DNA of 64,000 nucleotides, taken from positions 29,413-93,412 of the forward strand of contig NZ_RWIJ01000026.1 of the NCBI RefSeq assembly GCF_019805165.1, read 5' to 3'. The DNA is from Azospirillum sp. 412522. Its GTDB lineage: Bacteria > Pseudomonadota > Alphaproteobacteria > Azospirillales > Azospirillaceae. The translations under genes and the position numbers were made by a program. Shown here in pieces: positions 32,899 to 41,740 of the stretch (position 1 is the first letter of the stretch; each line of letters begins with the position of its first letter). The notes beneath the pieces were generated by a model. It saw only the letters and a list, made by a program, of their open reading frames with translations. It was not told where the DNA came from and ran no database searches.

Positions 32899-33735
32899 AT
32901 GATCGAGCAGACGACCGAGCAGACCATGCCTCCCCACCCCGCGGCCGCGTCATCACCCGCCATCCGGGCCGAGGGATTGACCAAGCGCTTTCCGACCCCG
33001 GACGGCGGGGACGTGACGGCGGTCGACGCCATCACCTTCACCGTGCCGCGCGGCAGCGTCACCGGCCTTCTCGGCGGCAACGGGGCTGGCAAGACGACGA
33101 CCATCTCGATGTTGCTGGGGCTTTTGCTGCCGACGGCCGGGACAGTGGAGATCCTGGGCGTCGACATGGCGCGCCATCGGCATGCCGTGCTTCCGCGCAT
33201 GAACTTCTCCTCTCCCTACGTCGAACTGCCCCATCGGCTGACGGTGCGGGAGAACCTTACCGTCTATGCCCACCTCTACGGTTTGACATGCGTCAAAAAG
33301 CGCGTCCAAGACCTGGCCGAGCAACTTGACCTGTCGCGTTTTCTCGACCGCCCGTCCGGCGGGCTGTCGGCGGGGCAGAAAACCCGGGTGGCGCTGGCGA
33401 AAGCGCTGCTGAACGATCCGGAGCTTCTGCTGCTGGACGAGCCGACGGCGTCGCTCGATCCCGACACCGCCGACTGGATCCGGACATACCTGGAACGCTA
33501 CCGCCTGCGCACCGGCGCCACCATCCTGCTCGCCTCCCACAACATGCTGGAGGTGGAGCGCCTGTGCGACGGCGTGCTGATGATGCGGCAGGGCCGGATC
33601 GTCGACCGCGGCGCGCCGTCCGCCCTGCTCGCCCGCTACGGCCGCCAGACATTGGAGGAGGTGTTCCTGGACATCGCCCGTGCGTCCGACGGCGACCGCA
33701 TCCTGACCGGGGAGACCGCCGATGCAGCCGAATGA
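32899..33735 (+). CDS. ABC-2 type transporter ATP-binding protein
   Basis: 278 residues with Walker A GGNGAGKTT, Q-loop region (RMNFSSPYVELP), signature LSAGQ, Walker B LLLLDEPTASLD and H-loop LASHN. Its close partner is the ABC-2 permease encoded next, overlapping by 14 bp. The first gene of a probable exporter operon divergent from regB. The ATG at 32899 lacks a clear ribosome site, and the ATG at 32926 is an alternative. The substrate is unknown. The longer frame reaching far upstream is the complement of regB and is not coding. Confidence 0.92.
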   Translation: MIEQTTEQTMPPHPAAASSPAIRAEGLTKRFPTPDGGDVTAVDAITFTVPRGSVTGLLGGNGAGKTTTISMLLGLLLPTAGTVEILGVDMARHRHAVLPRMNFSSPYVELPHRLTVRENLTVYAHLYGLTCVKKRVQDLAEQLDLSRFLDRPSGGLSAGQKTRVALAKALLNDPELLLLDEPTASLDPDTADWIRTYLERYRLRTGATILLASHNMLEVERLCDGVLMMRQGRIVDRGAPSALLARYGRQTLEEVFLDIARASDGDRILTGETADAAE

Positions 33736-34561
33736 AGGCACCATTCCCCGGGCCGACTTCTCGCTGCGCCGGGTCGGCGCCATGGTGCTGCGCTACTGGT
33801 ATCTGCTGCGCGGATCCTGGCCGCGCATCCTGGAGCTGGCTTACTGGCCGACCATGCAGATGATCCTGTGGGGCTACATCAACCAGTTCATGGCCTCATC
33901 CAGCGGCGGCGGCAGCGGCTGGGTGGCGCAGGGCGCCGGCGTGCTGGTCAGCGCGGTGCTGCTGTGGGACGTGCTGTTCCGCGGCCAGCTCGGCGTGTCG
34001 ATCTCCTTCCTGGAGGAGATGTGGTCGCGCAACCTGGGCCATCTCTTCGTCAGCCCGCTCCGTCCCGGCGAATGGGTGACGGCGCTGATGGCCATGAGCC
34101 TGCTGCGCACCCTGATCGGCGTGCTGCCGGCGGCGGGGCTGGCGATCCCCTTCTTCGGCTATTCGGTCTTCGCGCTGGGCCTGCCGCTCGCCGCCTTCTT
34201 CGCCAACCTGATCGTGCTGGGCTGGTCGCTGGGTCTGCTGATCGTGGCGCTGATCCTGCGCTACGGCATGGGGGCGGAGGGGCTGGCCTGGATCGTCGTC
34301 TTCATGCTGGCCCCGGTCAGCGCCGTCTACTACCCGGTGTCGGTGCTGCCCGCCTGGCTCCAGCCGGTGTCGCTCGCCCTGCCGTCGGCCCATGTGTTCG
34401 AGGGCATGCGGGCGCTGGTGTTCGACGGCACCCTGCGCTGGGACCATCTGGCCTGGGCGGTCGGGCTGAACATGCTCTACATGGCGGGCGGCATCGCCGT
34501 GTTCCTCTACGCCTTCCATCGGGCGCGGGTGCGCGGGGCGCTGCTGCAAACCGGCGAATAA
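33722..34561 (+). CDS. ABC-2 type transporter permease
   Basis: 279 residues with six membrane helices; the region PVSVLPAWLQPVSLALP between the last helices is the ABC-2 permease signature. It starts inside the ATPase gene (14-bp overlap), so both are made together. Such two-gene exporters move lipids, polysaccharides or drugs; nothing here fixes the cargo. The gene ends 49 bp before tenA, which may be read from the same transcript. Confidence 0.88.
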   Translation: MQPNEGTIPRADFSLRRVGAMVLRYWYLLRGSWPRILELAYWPTMQMILWGYINQFMASSSGGGSGWVAQGAGVLVSAVLLWDVLFRGQLGVSISFLEEMWSRNLGHLFVSPLRPGEWVTALMAMSLLRTLIGVLPAAGLAIPFFGYSVFALGLPLAAFFANLIVLGWSLGLLIVALILRYGMGAEGLAWIVVFMLAPVSAVYYPVSVLPAWLQPVSLALPSAHVFEGMRALVFDGTLRWDHLAWAVGLNMLYMAGGIAVFLYAFHRARVRGALLQTGE

Positions 34562-34610
34562 GCGGTAGAGTGTGCGCCCAATTCCGCCAGCGACACCGGA
34601 GACTGCCGCC

Positions 34611-35309
34611 ATGCCCCCGTCCACCACCGCCTCTGCCCCCGGCCCCGACCTGTTCGACCGGCTCGTCGCGGAGGCACAGCCGGACTGGTCGGCCTATGTC
34701 GACCACGCCTTCGTGCGCGGGATGGGCGACGGAAAGCTGCCGCAGGAGTGTTTCCGGCATTATCTGGTGCAGGACTACCTGTTCCTGATCCATTTCGCCC
34801 GCGCCTATGCGCTCGCCATCTACAAGGGCCGCGACCTGCGGGAGATGCGGGCGTCGCTGGGCGGGCTGAAGGCGATCCTGGACGTCGAGATGGATCTGCA
34901 TGTCGGCCTGTGCGCCGGCTGGGGCCTGCCGGCCGCCGAGCTGGAACGGGCGGCGGAGGCCAAGGCGACGATGGCCTACACCCGCTACGTGCTGGAGACC
35001 GGGCTGCGCGGCGACCTGCTCGACCTGCATGTGGCGCTCAGCCCCTGCGTCATCGGCTATGCCGAGATCGGCCGACGGCTGGCCGGACTGCCCGGCGCGC
35101 TCGACGAGGCCAATCCCTACCGCGTCTGGATCGCCGAATATGCCGGAGAGGCCTATCAGGAGGTGGCGCGTTCGGCACGGGAAAATTTGGACCGGTTGGC
35201 GGCCGACGGGATGACCGAAGCCCGCTTTCCCCGGCTGCTGACGATCTTCCGGCAGGCTTGCCGGCTGGAGGCGGATTTCTGGGAAATGGGGATGACCCTG
35301 GCTGGGTAG
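34611..35309 (+). CDS. tenA: TenA-family thiaminase II / aminopyrimidine aminohydrolase
   Basis: 232 residues, all-helical. The nucleophile Cys146 (ALSPCVIGYAEIG) and the conserved acidic C-terminal helix (RLEADFWEMG) mark the TenA_C class. The YLVQDYLFLIHFARAYALA helix is also typical. TenA enzymes recover the pyrimidine of degraded thiamine by hydrolysing formylaminopyrimidine or aminopyrimidine. The ATG at 34611 is taken, with a CGGAGA-like ribosome site; an earlier in-frame start at 34572 adds residues that look untranslated. No other thiamine gene is near. Confidence 0.9.
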   Translation: MPPSTTASAPGPDLFDRLVAEAQPDWSAYVDHAFVRGMGDGKLPQECFRHYLVQDYLFLIHFARAYALAIYKGRDLREMRASLGGLKAILDVEMDLHVGLCAGWGLPAAELERAAEAKATMAYTRYVLETGLRGDLLDLHVALSPCVIGYAEIGRRLAGLPGALDEANPYRVWIAEYAGEAYQEVARSARENLDRLAADGMTEARFPRLLTIFRQACRLEADFWEMGMTLAG

Positions 35310-35314
35310 GCCGC

Positions 35315-36544
35315 TCACCCCTCCCCCGCCCTACCCCCGCCGCCGGCCCCACCGCCGGTCTCATCGGGCTGCACCCCCGTGTAGATCGCGCGGGGGCGGA
35401 TGAGATGCTCCGTTTCCCGCTGCTCCATCGCCTGGGCGATCCAACCGACCGCGCGGCCGAGAGCGAACAGCGTGAAGGCCGACCCCTCCGGCAACGCGAG
35501 ATGCCGCCGCAGGACCACCAGGGCTGTATCGATCGTCGGCGCCTGTCCGGTCAGTCCTTCGGCGGCGCGCAACAGCTCCGCCGCCGCCGGGAACTCCGGC
35601 AGCACCCGGGCCAGCAGCGCCTTGGCGCGAACATCCCCGTTGGGATAGAGCGGGTGGCCGAAGCCCGGAATTTTCTCGCCCGCGGCCAGCCGTCGTTCAA
35701 GCTGTGCGGCGACCGGCTCGCGTTCCGTCAGCCCTGCCCAGAAATGCTCGTTCCGCGTGGTGGTCGCGCCATGCCGGTTTCCGGACAGGGCGCAGAGTCC
35801 GCCGACGACCGCAGCCCGCAGGCTGGCCCCGGTCGAGGCGATGCAGCGGGCCGTGAAGCTGGAGGCGTTCAGCTCATGGTCGGCACACAGCACCAGCGCC
35901 ATGCGGACGAGGTCGGCCCCCGCGTCATCCAGCCCCCATGCCGCCGCCAGTTGCCGGTGCAGCGGCGCGGCACTCGGCCGGGTCCGCAGGGAGGCCGCGA
36001 AGAGCAGGCGCAGCAGGCCGCCGCAATTCTCTAGGAACCGTCCATCGACCGGCCGCCACGACGCCGTCGCCTCGTCGGCAACCCCCGCCAGCAGCAGGGC
36101 AGGCAAGGCCTCGGCCGGCGGACTTTCCGCGAAATGTGGCAGCAGGCCGTCGTACCCGGGAAGGGCGGCCAGCGGTACCGGCGGGAAGGCGATTTCAACC
36201 CCACAGCCCCAGAACAGCGCCGCCGTCTCCTCCAGCGTCGCCGTGGCGGCCAGATGCACGGCATCCTGTCCGCGGTAATAGAGCCGCCCGCGCCGAATCA
36301 GCGTGATCGCCGATTCCAGGGCCGGCGCCCCCCAGTCCAGCGTGGATTTGGCAACCTCCTTCGGCCGCCGCCCGCGTCTGCGCTGTGCGCCCAGCCGCTC
36401 GACCTCGTCGGACAGATAGCGGCTTTGCCGCGGGTCCATGGCGGCATGGGCCTGCAACAGGCCGCGGCTGACATAGGCATAGAGGGTCTGGCGGGACACG
36501 CCCAGCCGCCTCGCAGCCTCCTCGGCTGTCAAATAGACCGCCAT
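35315..36544 (-). CDS. Citrate-synthase-family protein with N-terminal MerR-type helix-turn-helix
   Basis: 409 residues. Residues 1-60 form a MerR/excisionase-like helix-turn-helix (YLTAEEAARRLGVSRQTLYAYVSRG) followed by a basic stretch. The rest is a citrate synthase fold with the family run DHELNASSF (His223) and residues that should match the catalytic triad: His258 (NRHGAT), His297 (GFGHPLYP) and Asp339 (PTIDTAL). A true DNA-binding enzyme or a condensing enzyme of unknown acyl-CoA are both possible. GAGG lies 6 nt before the ATG at 36544. It is divergent from a CoA-transferase gene 93 bp away, suggesting shared regulation. Confidence 0.85.
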   Translation of the reverse strand: MAVYLTAEEAARRLGVSRQTLYAYVSRGLLQAHAAMDPRQSRYLSDEVERLGAQRRRGRRPKEVAKSTLDWGAPALESAITLIRRGRLYYRGQDAVHLAATATLEETAALFWGCGVEIAFPPVPLAALPGYDGLLPHFAESPPAEALPALLLAGVADEATASWRPVDGRFLENCGGLLRLLFAASLRTRPSAAPLHRQLAAAWGLDDAGADLVRMALVLCADHELNASSFTARCIASTGASLRAAVVGGLCALSGNRHGATTTRNEHFWAGLTEREPVAAQLERRLAAGEKIPGFGHPLYPNGDVRAKALLARVLPEFPAAAELLRAAEGLTGQAPTIDTALVVLRRHLALPEGSAFTLFALGRAVGWIAQAMEQRETEHLIRPRAIYTGVQPDETGGGAGGGGRAGEG

Positions 36545-36637
36545 ACCAGCCCTCATATTGATCGGAACAATCAAGATTGACGATAGGACCGGCCAACGAT
36601 GAAGTGAAGCAGGAGCGGCCAAAACCCCGCCCTTCCG

Positions 36638-38041
36638 ATGGAGAAAATCATGGCGCTGATGAACGGGGACTCCAGTTCCCCGCAACGCACGGCCCTTGCC
36701 GCGATCTGGCGGGCCGCCGCCGGCGATGGCCGGCTTCTTGACTCGGTCGAGCTTCATGGCGAAGAAAACCTTCCCTCCGTTTTCGCGGTCAGTGCGCTGG
36801 CGACCGCCGCAGTCGCCGCGGCCGGTCTGGCGGTCGCCGAATTCAAGGAAGCCGCCTTCGGCCCCAGACCGTTCGTCACCGTCGACCGCCGTCTGTCCTC
36901 CCTGTGGTTCGGCACTTCCGTGAAGCCGAAGGGCTGGAGCCTGCCGCCCGCCTGGGATCCGATCGCCGGCGATTACGAGACCAGGGATGGCTGGGTCCGC
37001 CTCCACACCAACGCCGCGCACCATCGCGATGCGGCCCTCCGCAGCCTTGGCGCAGCGTCCGACCGCGATGCGGTGGCCGCCGCCGTCCGGCGCCGGGACG
37101 CCGACGAGTTGGAAGCCGTCATCGTCGATGAGGGCGGATGCGCGGCGGCGATGCGCGACCTCGCATCCTGGCGAAACCATCCGCAGGGGCAGGCGGTCGC
37201 CCGCGAGCCGCTGTTGTGGTTTGCGGTGCAGGAACCGGCCAACGATGTCCGTGCCCCCGCCCTGCCGGAGCGCCCCTTGGCCGGCGTCAAGGTGCTGGAC
37301 CTGACCCGTGTGCTCGCCGGGCCGACCGCCACGCGCTTTCTCGCCGGCTTCGGCGCCGAGGTGCTGCGCATCGACCCGCCCTGGTGGGACGAGCCTTCCC
37401 TTCTGGCCGAGATGACGCCCGGCAAGCGCCGCGCCCGCCTCGACCTGCGGAATTCCGACCAGCGGACCCGCTTCACGGAGTTGCTGTCCCAGGCCGACAT
37501 CCTGGTGCACGGCTATCGTGCCGATGCCCTCGAACGGTTGGGTTTCGGCCTCGAAACCCGGCAACGCCTCCGTCCCGGCCTGATCGACGTGTCGCTCAAT
37601 GCCTATGGCTGGACCGGCCCCTGGCGGAATCGCCGGGGCTTCGACAGTCTGGTGCAGATGAGCGGCGGCATTGCGGCCGAAGGGATGCGCCGCTACGGGA
37701 CCGACCGGCCGAAGCCCCTGCCCGTCCAGGCGCTCGATCATGCCGCCGGCTATCTTCTGGCGACCGCCGCGGTGCGCGGCCTGACCCGCCGGCTTGTGGA
37801 GGGGCGGGGATCGAGCTGGCGCACGTCGCTGGCCCGGGTCGGGACACTGCTGACCGAACTGTCGCCTCCGGCCGACGGCGCATCGATGCCGGCCGCCGAT
37901 GTCAGAGACTTCAACGAGAATCCGGAGAATACGGCCTGGGGACCGGCCCTGCGCCTGAAGCCGCCTCTGACTGTCGAGGGATCGCCGATCCGCTGGGAGC
38001 GTCCGGCCGGACTGCTCGGCACCGACGAGGCGCGCTGGTGA
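36638..38041 (+). CDS. CaiB/BaiF (class III) CoA-transferase with rearranged domain order
   Basis: 467 residues. The segment that normally opens class III CoA-transferases (PLAGVKVLDLTRVLAGP) begins only at about residue 213, and the catalytic aspartate is Asp336 (GFDSLVQMSGG). Residues 20-200 before it look like the normal C-terminal half (YETRDGWVRLHTNAAHHRD..., DELEAVIVDEGG, HPQGQAVARE). The chain is thus a second half followed by a first half, as if cut from a tandem duplication. A known subgroup shares this layout, and its substrate is not established. It is divergent from the citrate-synthase-like gene and converges on mntP (28 bp). Confidence 0.85.
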   Translation: MEKIMALMNGDSSSPQRTALAAIWRAAAGDGRLLDSVELHGEENLPSVFAVSALATAAVAAAGLAVAEFKEAAFGPRPFVTVDRRLSSLWFGTSVKPKGWSLPPAWDPIAGDYETRDGWVRLHTNAAHHRDAALRSLGAASDRDAVAAAVRRRDADELEAVIVDEGGCAAAMRDLASWRNHPQGQAVAREPLLWFAVQEPANDVRAPALPERPLAGVKVLDLTRVLAGPTATRFLAGFGAEVLRIDPPWWDEPSLLAEMTPGKRRARLDLRNSDQRTRFTELLSQADILVHGYRADALERLGFGLETRQRLRPGLIDVSLNAYGWTGPWRNRRGFDSLVQMSGGIAAEGMRRYGTDRPKPLPVQALDHAAGYLLATAAVRGLTRRLVEGRGSSWRTSLARVGTLLTELSPPADGASMPAADVRDFNENPENTAWGPALRLKPPLTVEGSPIRWERPAGLLGTDEARW

Positions 38042-38069
38042 GCCAATCCCGCCGACCGGTGCCTTTTGC

Positions 38070-38648
38070 TTACCCCAGAGTATGCTCCAGCAGGATCTTC
38101 GCCCCCAGCCCGATCAGCACCACGCCGCCGGCCATTTCGGCCCAGCGGCCCAGATGCGCGCCGGCGGCGCGCCCGATCAGCACGCCGCCGAAGGCCACCG
38201 CGAAGGTCACCACGCCGATCAGCGCCGACGTCGTCACCATGTCCACGTCGACCAGCGCCAGCCCCGCTCCCACCGCGGCGGCGTCGATGCTGGTGGCGAC
38301 GGCGGTGGTCAGCAGGCCCAGCCATTCGGCGCGCGCGCTGCGCACCGGGCCGCAATCCTCCTCGGCCTCATCCTCGCCGTCCAGGATGGCGTTGCGCAGC
38401 ATCGCGCCCCCGACCGCCAGCAGCAGGCCGAAGGCGATCCAGTGATCGACCGATTCCACGAGGCTGGCGAAGGCGATGCCGACACCCCAGCCGACCAGCG
38501 GCATGGCGAACTGGCAGGCGCCGAAGGCGGCGCCGACGCGCATGGCCTCGGGCAGGCCGGCACGGCGCGAACAGGCCCCTCGGCCAAGTGCGGCGGCAAA
38601 GCTGTCCATGGAAAGGCTGAAGGCGAGAGCAAGGGACGTTGCGATCAT
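38070..38648 (-). CDS. mntP: Manganese efflux pump MntP
   Basis: 192 residues in six membrane helices, two DUF204 repeats. The conserved acidic motifs SMDSFAAALGRG (helix 1) and TSIDAAAVGAG (helix 4) are the Mn-binding repeats of MntP. The family exports Mn2+ and protects from its excess. The ATG at 38648 matches family starts; the frame continues upstream through the riboswitch but is not coding there. Expression should be set by the yybP-ykoY riboswitch at 38717-38847, which ends 68 bp before the start. Confidence 0.93.
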   Translation of the reverse strand: MIATSLALAFSLSMDSFAAALGRGACSRRAGLPEAMRVGAAFGACQFAMPLVGWGVGIAFASLVESVDHWIAFGLLLAVGGAMLRNAILDGEDEAEEDCGPVRSARAEWLGLLTTAVATSIDAAAVGAGLALVDVDMVTTSALIGVVTFAVAFGGVLIGRAAGAHLGRWAEMAGGVVLIGLGAKILLEHTLG

Positions 38649-38716
38649 GGCTATTCCCGGGCCAGGCAACACAGTGGAACCGGACGCACTCCGGCTGGCC
38701 GCGGAGATATCCGATC

Positions 38717-38847
38717 CACTGGTCTCGCCGGGTCGACCCTCCGGTCGCCGTGCGCGCCATGGCGGTAACGGCCGGAGGCCGGAACCATCCAAGTCTGTTG
38801 ACGCGAACCCCGCCCGATCGATGCCGGCGGGTGGCTACTCCCCAATG
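38717..38847 (-). promoter_or_regulatory. yybP-ykoY manganese riboswitch upstream of mntP
   Basis: On the minus strand the two invariant loops of the aptamer are present: GGGGAGTAGCC (38843-38833) and TCAACAGACTT (38801-38791), against the consensus TCAACATACTT. The closing GGCGAGACC is at 38729-38721. The outer stem pairs CAUUGG (38847-38842) with CCAGUG (38722-38717), and a second stem pairs ACCCGCC with GGCGGGG. CAGUGGA at the aptamer's 3' edge (38721-38715) can instead pair with UCCACUG (38678-38672), giving a switch. There is no U-run before the gene, so control is probably at translation. Confidence 0.9.
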
Positions 38848-38881
38848 ACGCGGGAAGTCCTACAGGGGCCGCGGGCCAGGG

Positions 38882-40228
38882 TCAAGCGTCCGATTGCCGC
38901 AGGTGCGAGATGCGGCCGCGCAGGTAGGTGGCGGCCACCGAACGGTCGTCACCCAGCGTCACCTGGATGAACAGTTCCTCCTCCAGGTCGCCGGCGACCG
39001 CCTTCATGCGATGTCGCATAGCCGGGGTGGCGGCATGGTCGAGCACGACGAGGTCGGCCCAGCGGCCGGGTTCCAGGCTGCCGATCTCCCCGGCCATGCC
39101 CAGCGCCTCGGCATTGCCGCGGGTCATCCAGTGCAAGGCGGCGAGCGCCGGCAGGTTCTGGCGCCGCAGTTGCAGCACCTTGTAGGCCTCCGCCGCCGTG
39201 CGCAGCATGGAATAGCTGGTGCCGCCGCCGACATCGGTGGCGATGGCGGTGCGGATCGGCCGCTCCGGCTTCGACAAGGCGTCGAGGTCGAACAGGCCGC
39301 TGCCGATGAACAGGTTGCTGGTCGGGCAGAAGACGGCGATCGACCCGCTCTGAGAGAGCCTTGCCATCTCCGCCTCCGACAGGTGGATGCAATGGCCGAA
39401 CAGCGAGGTCGGCCCCAGCAGCCCGAAGCGGTCGTAGACGTCGGTGTAGTCGCGGGCAGCGGGGAACAGGCGGCGCACCTCGGCGATCTCGGCGGTGTTC
39501 TCAGACAGGTGGGTCTGCATGTGCACACCGGGATGCTCGCGCAATAGCGCGCCGGCCGCCTCCAGCTGCGCCTCGGTCGAGGTGATGGCGAAGCGCGGCG
39601 TCACGGCATAGCGCTGGCGTCCCCGCCCATGCCAGCGGCCGATCAGATCCTTGGCATCGCGGTAGCTGCTCTCCGCCGTGTCGGTCAGGGCCGGCGGGGC
39701 ATGGCGGTCCATCATCACTTTGCCGGCGATCAGCCCGGCGCCGCGCGCCTCGGCCTCCGCGAACAGGGCGTCGACCGACTGGGGATGGACGGAACCATAG
39801 ACCACGGCTGTGGTTGTGCCGTTGCGCAGCAGCTCGTCCATGAAGAAGCCGGCGTTGGCGGCGGCATGGGCCGGATCGGCGAAGCGCTGCTCCTCGACGA
39901 AGGTGTATTTCTCCAGCCAGTCGAGCAGTTGGGCGCCGTAGGAGGCGATGACCTGGGTCTGCGGGAAATGGATGTGGGTGTCGATGAAGCCCGGCAGCAC
40001 TAGCTTGCCGCTGTGGTCGTCGACCGTCACGCCGTCGGGCACCTGGCCGCGCAGATCGGCCCAGGCCCCGACCTCCAGGATCCGCCCGTCGGCCCCGACC
40101 AGCAGCAGCCCATCGTCAAGATAGGTCAGGCAGTCGAGATCCCCCGGCCCGGCAGGGGCACGGTGGAAGCTGAGCAGGCGCCCACGGATGGCGGCAGCGA
40201 CAGGAGAAGCGATGGACTGATCGGGCAT
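38882..40228 (-). CDS. guaD: Guanine deaminase
   Basis: Deaminates guanine to xanthine. 448 residues of the amidohydrolase fold with zinc ligands in DTHIHFPQTQ, QTHLSENTAE and GHCIHLSE and the catalytic aspartate in ATDVGGGTSYSML. The stretch LPGFIDTHIHFPQ and length match GuaD. It follows puuD by 36 bp on the same strand, so guanine breakdown and urate oxidation are probably expressed together. Xanthine dehydrogenase genes are not in the window. The ribosome site before the ATG is weak. Confidence 0.93.
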   Translation of the reverse strand: MPDQSIASPVAAAIRGRLLSFHRAPAGPGDLDCLTYLDDGLLLVGADGRILEVGAWADLRGQVPDGVTVDDHSGKLVLPGFIDTHIHFPQTQVIASYGAQLLDWLEKYTFVEEQRFADPAHAAANAGFFMDELLRNGTTTAVVYGSVHPQSVDALFAEAEARGAGLIAGKVMMDRHAPPALTDTAESSYRDAKDLIGRWHGRGRQRYAVTPRFAITSTEAQLEAAGALLREHPGVHMQTHLSENTAEIAEVRRLFPAARDYTDVYDRFGLLGPTSLFGHCIHLSEAEMARLSQSGSIAVFCPTSNLFIGSGLFDLDALSKPERPIRTAIATDVGGGTSYSMLRTAAEAYKVLQLRRQNLPALAALHWMTRGNAEALGMAGEIGSLEPGRWADLVVLDHAATPAMRHRMKAVAGDLEEELFIQVTLGDDRSVAATYLRGRISHLRQSDA

Positions 40229-40264
40229 AAGGGTCCGGTTCTATGAAAACGCTTTGAGGGAGGG

Positions 40265-41452
40265 TTACTTAATGTCGCCCGACCACGCCGCCAACACCGC
40301 GCGTTCCTGCGGAGTGATGCCGGTGATGTTGGCGGGGGGCATGGCGCTGCTGAAACCGGCCTGAAGCCGGATCTGGTCGGCATGGCGGCGGATACCGTCG
40401 CCCTCCAGCACGATGCCGCGCGGCGGGCTGGCGATGCCCTCCCACACCGGCTGGGCGGCATGGCACATGCTGCACCGGGTGGAGACGATATCCTCCACCT
40501 GCGTGTAGCCGACCTTCACCGGCGCCGCGGCGGCGGTATCGGCCGTCGCCGGCCCCATGGTGCTGAGCCAGACGCAGACCAGCATGCCGGCGGCGGCGAC
40601 GCCCCAGGTCCACCAGGGCGTCGGCTTGCCGGCATGGCGGCTGTTGAAGAAATGGCGGATCGCCGTGCCGACCACCAGAACCAGCGCCACCATCACCCAG
40701 TTGTAGCGGGTGGAGCTGATCAGCGGGTAGTGGTTGGACAGCATCAGGAAGACGACCGGCAGGGTCAGGTAGTTGTTGTGCAGCGACCGCTGCTTCGCCT
40801 TCTTGCCCAGCGCCGGGTCCGGCGTCTCGCCGCGCAGCATGGCGGCCACCGTTTTGCGCTGGTTGGGGATGATCAGCATGAAGACGTTGCAGGCCATCAT
40901 CGTCGCCATCAGGGCGCCGACCTGCAGCATGGCGCCGCGCCCGCTGAAGATCTTCGTCATGCCCCAGGCGGTCGCCACCAGCATCACGAAGCCGGCGACC
41001 GCGAGTGCCCCGTCGTTGCGGCCGAGCGGCGACTTGCACATCAGGTCATAGGCGACCCAGCCCGCCACCAGCGCGCCGGCGCTGATCGCCACCGCCTGCC
41101 AATGGCTGAGCGCCAGCACGTCCTGGTCGATCAGGAACAGGTCGGCGCCGCGGTAATACAGCACGCACATCAGGAAGAAGCCGCTGAGCCACGTCGTGTA
41201 GGACTCCCACTTGAACCAGGTGAGCTCCTCCGGCAGCTGCGGCGGCGCGACCATGTATTTGGTCATGTGGTAGAAGCCGCCGCCGTGGATCTGCCAGGCG
41301 TCGCCCGCCGTCCCGGCCGGCGCGCCGGCGCGCCGGCGCAGCGAGGCGTCGAGATGGATGAAGTAGAAGGACGATCCGATCCAGGCGATGGCGGTGATGA
41401 CGTGCAGCCACCGCGCCAGGGCGTTGATCCATTCCCACAGGATGGGCTCCAT
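40265..41452 (-). CDS. puuD: Membrane-bound urate hydroxylase PuuD with C-terminal cytochrome c domain
   Basis: 395 residues: about eight membrane helices (DUF989 domain, starting EPILWEWINALARWLHV) and a C-terminal c-type haem domain with Cys327-x2-Cys-His (CSMCH) and a probable axial Met371 (SAMPPAN). PuuD oxidises urate to 5-hydroxyisourate and passes electrons to the respiratory chain. The frame extends 64 codons upstream, but GGAAGGAG lies 11 nt before the ATG at 41452 and the family starts here. It forms a pair with guaD. Confidence 0.92.
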   Translation of the reverse strand: MEPILWEWINALARWLHVITAIAWIGSSFYFIHLDASLRRRAGAPAGTAGDAWQIHGGGFYHMTKYMVAPPQLPEELTWFKWESYTTWLSGFFLMCVLYYRGADLFLIDQDVLALSHWQAVAISAGALVAGWVAYDLMCKSPLGRNDGALAVAGFVMLVATAWGMTKIFSGRGAMLQVGALMATMMACNVFMLIIPNQRKTVAAMLRGETPDPALGKKAKQRSLHNNYLTLPVVFLMLSNHYPLISSTRYNWVMVALVLVVGTAIRHFFNSRHAGKPTPWWTWGVAAAGMLVCVWLSTMGPATADTAAAAPVKVGYTQVEDIVSTRCSMCHAAQPVWEGIASPPRGIVLEGDGIRRHADQIRLQAGFSSAMPPANITGITPQERAVLAAWSGDIK

Positions 41453-41740
41453 CGCGCGCACGCTCCTTCCGGTCGAGGTCCAGTCCCGAACTGTAAGGCG
41501 ATTGTGCGGGTGCGGAAAACCTCTCGTCCATCCCAACAGCTTCAAAAAATGACGAAAGATGGGAAGGCGGCGGCGCGCCGTCTTCAGGAGGGACGCAACC
41601 GTGGCGCCCTTGATCGGGGTGATATCGTCGGCCATGCCTTTCATTAGGCCGCATAATGATCGAGATTACGATTATTCCATTTCCTAATTCACCGACCCGC
41701 TTTAGCCAGAACTTCGGGCATCGCGTCGGAGGTGGAAAGG

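Noticed and set aside
31492..33735. An apparent 747-codon fusion ending in the ABC ATPase
   Set aside because: The first 460 codons are the complement of regB; only the part from 32899 is coding.
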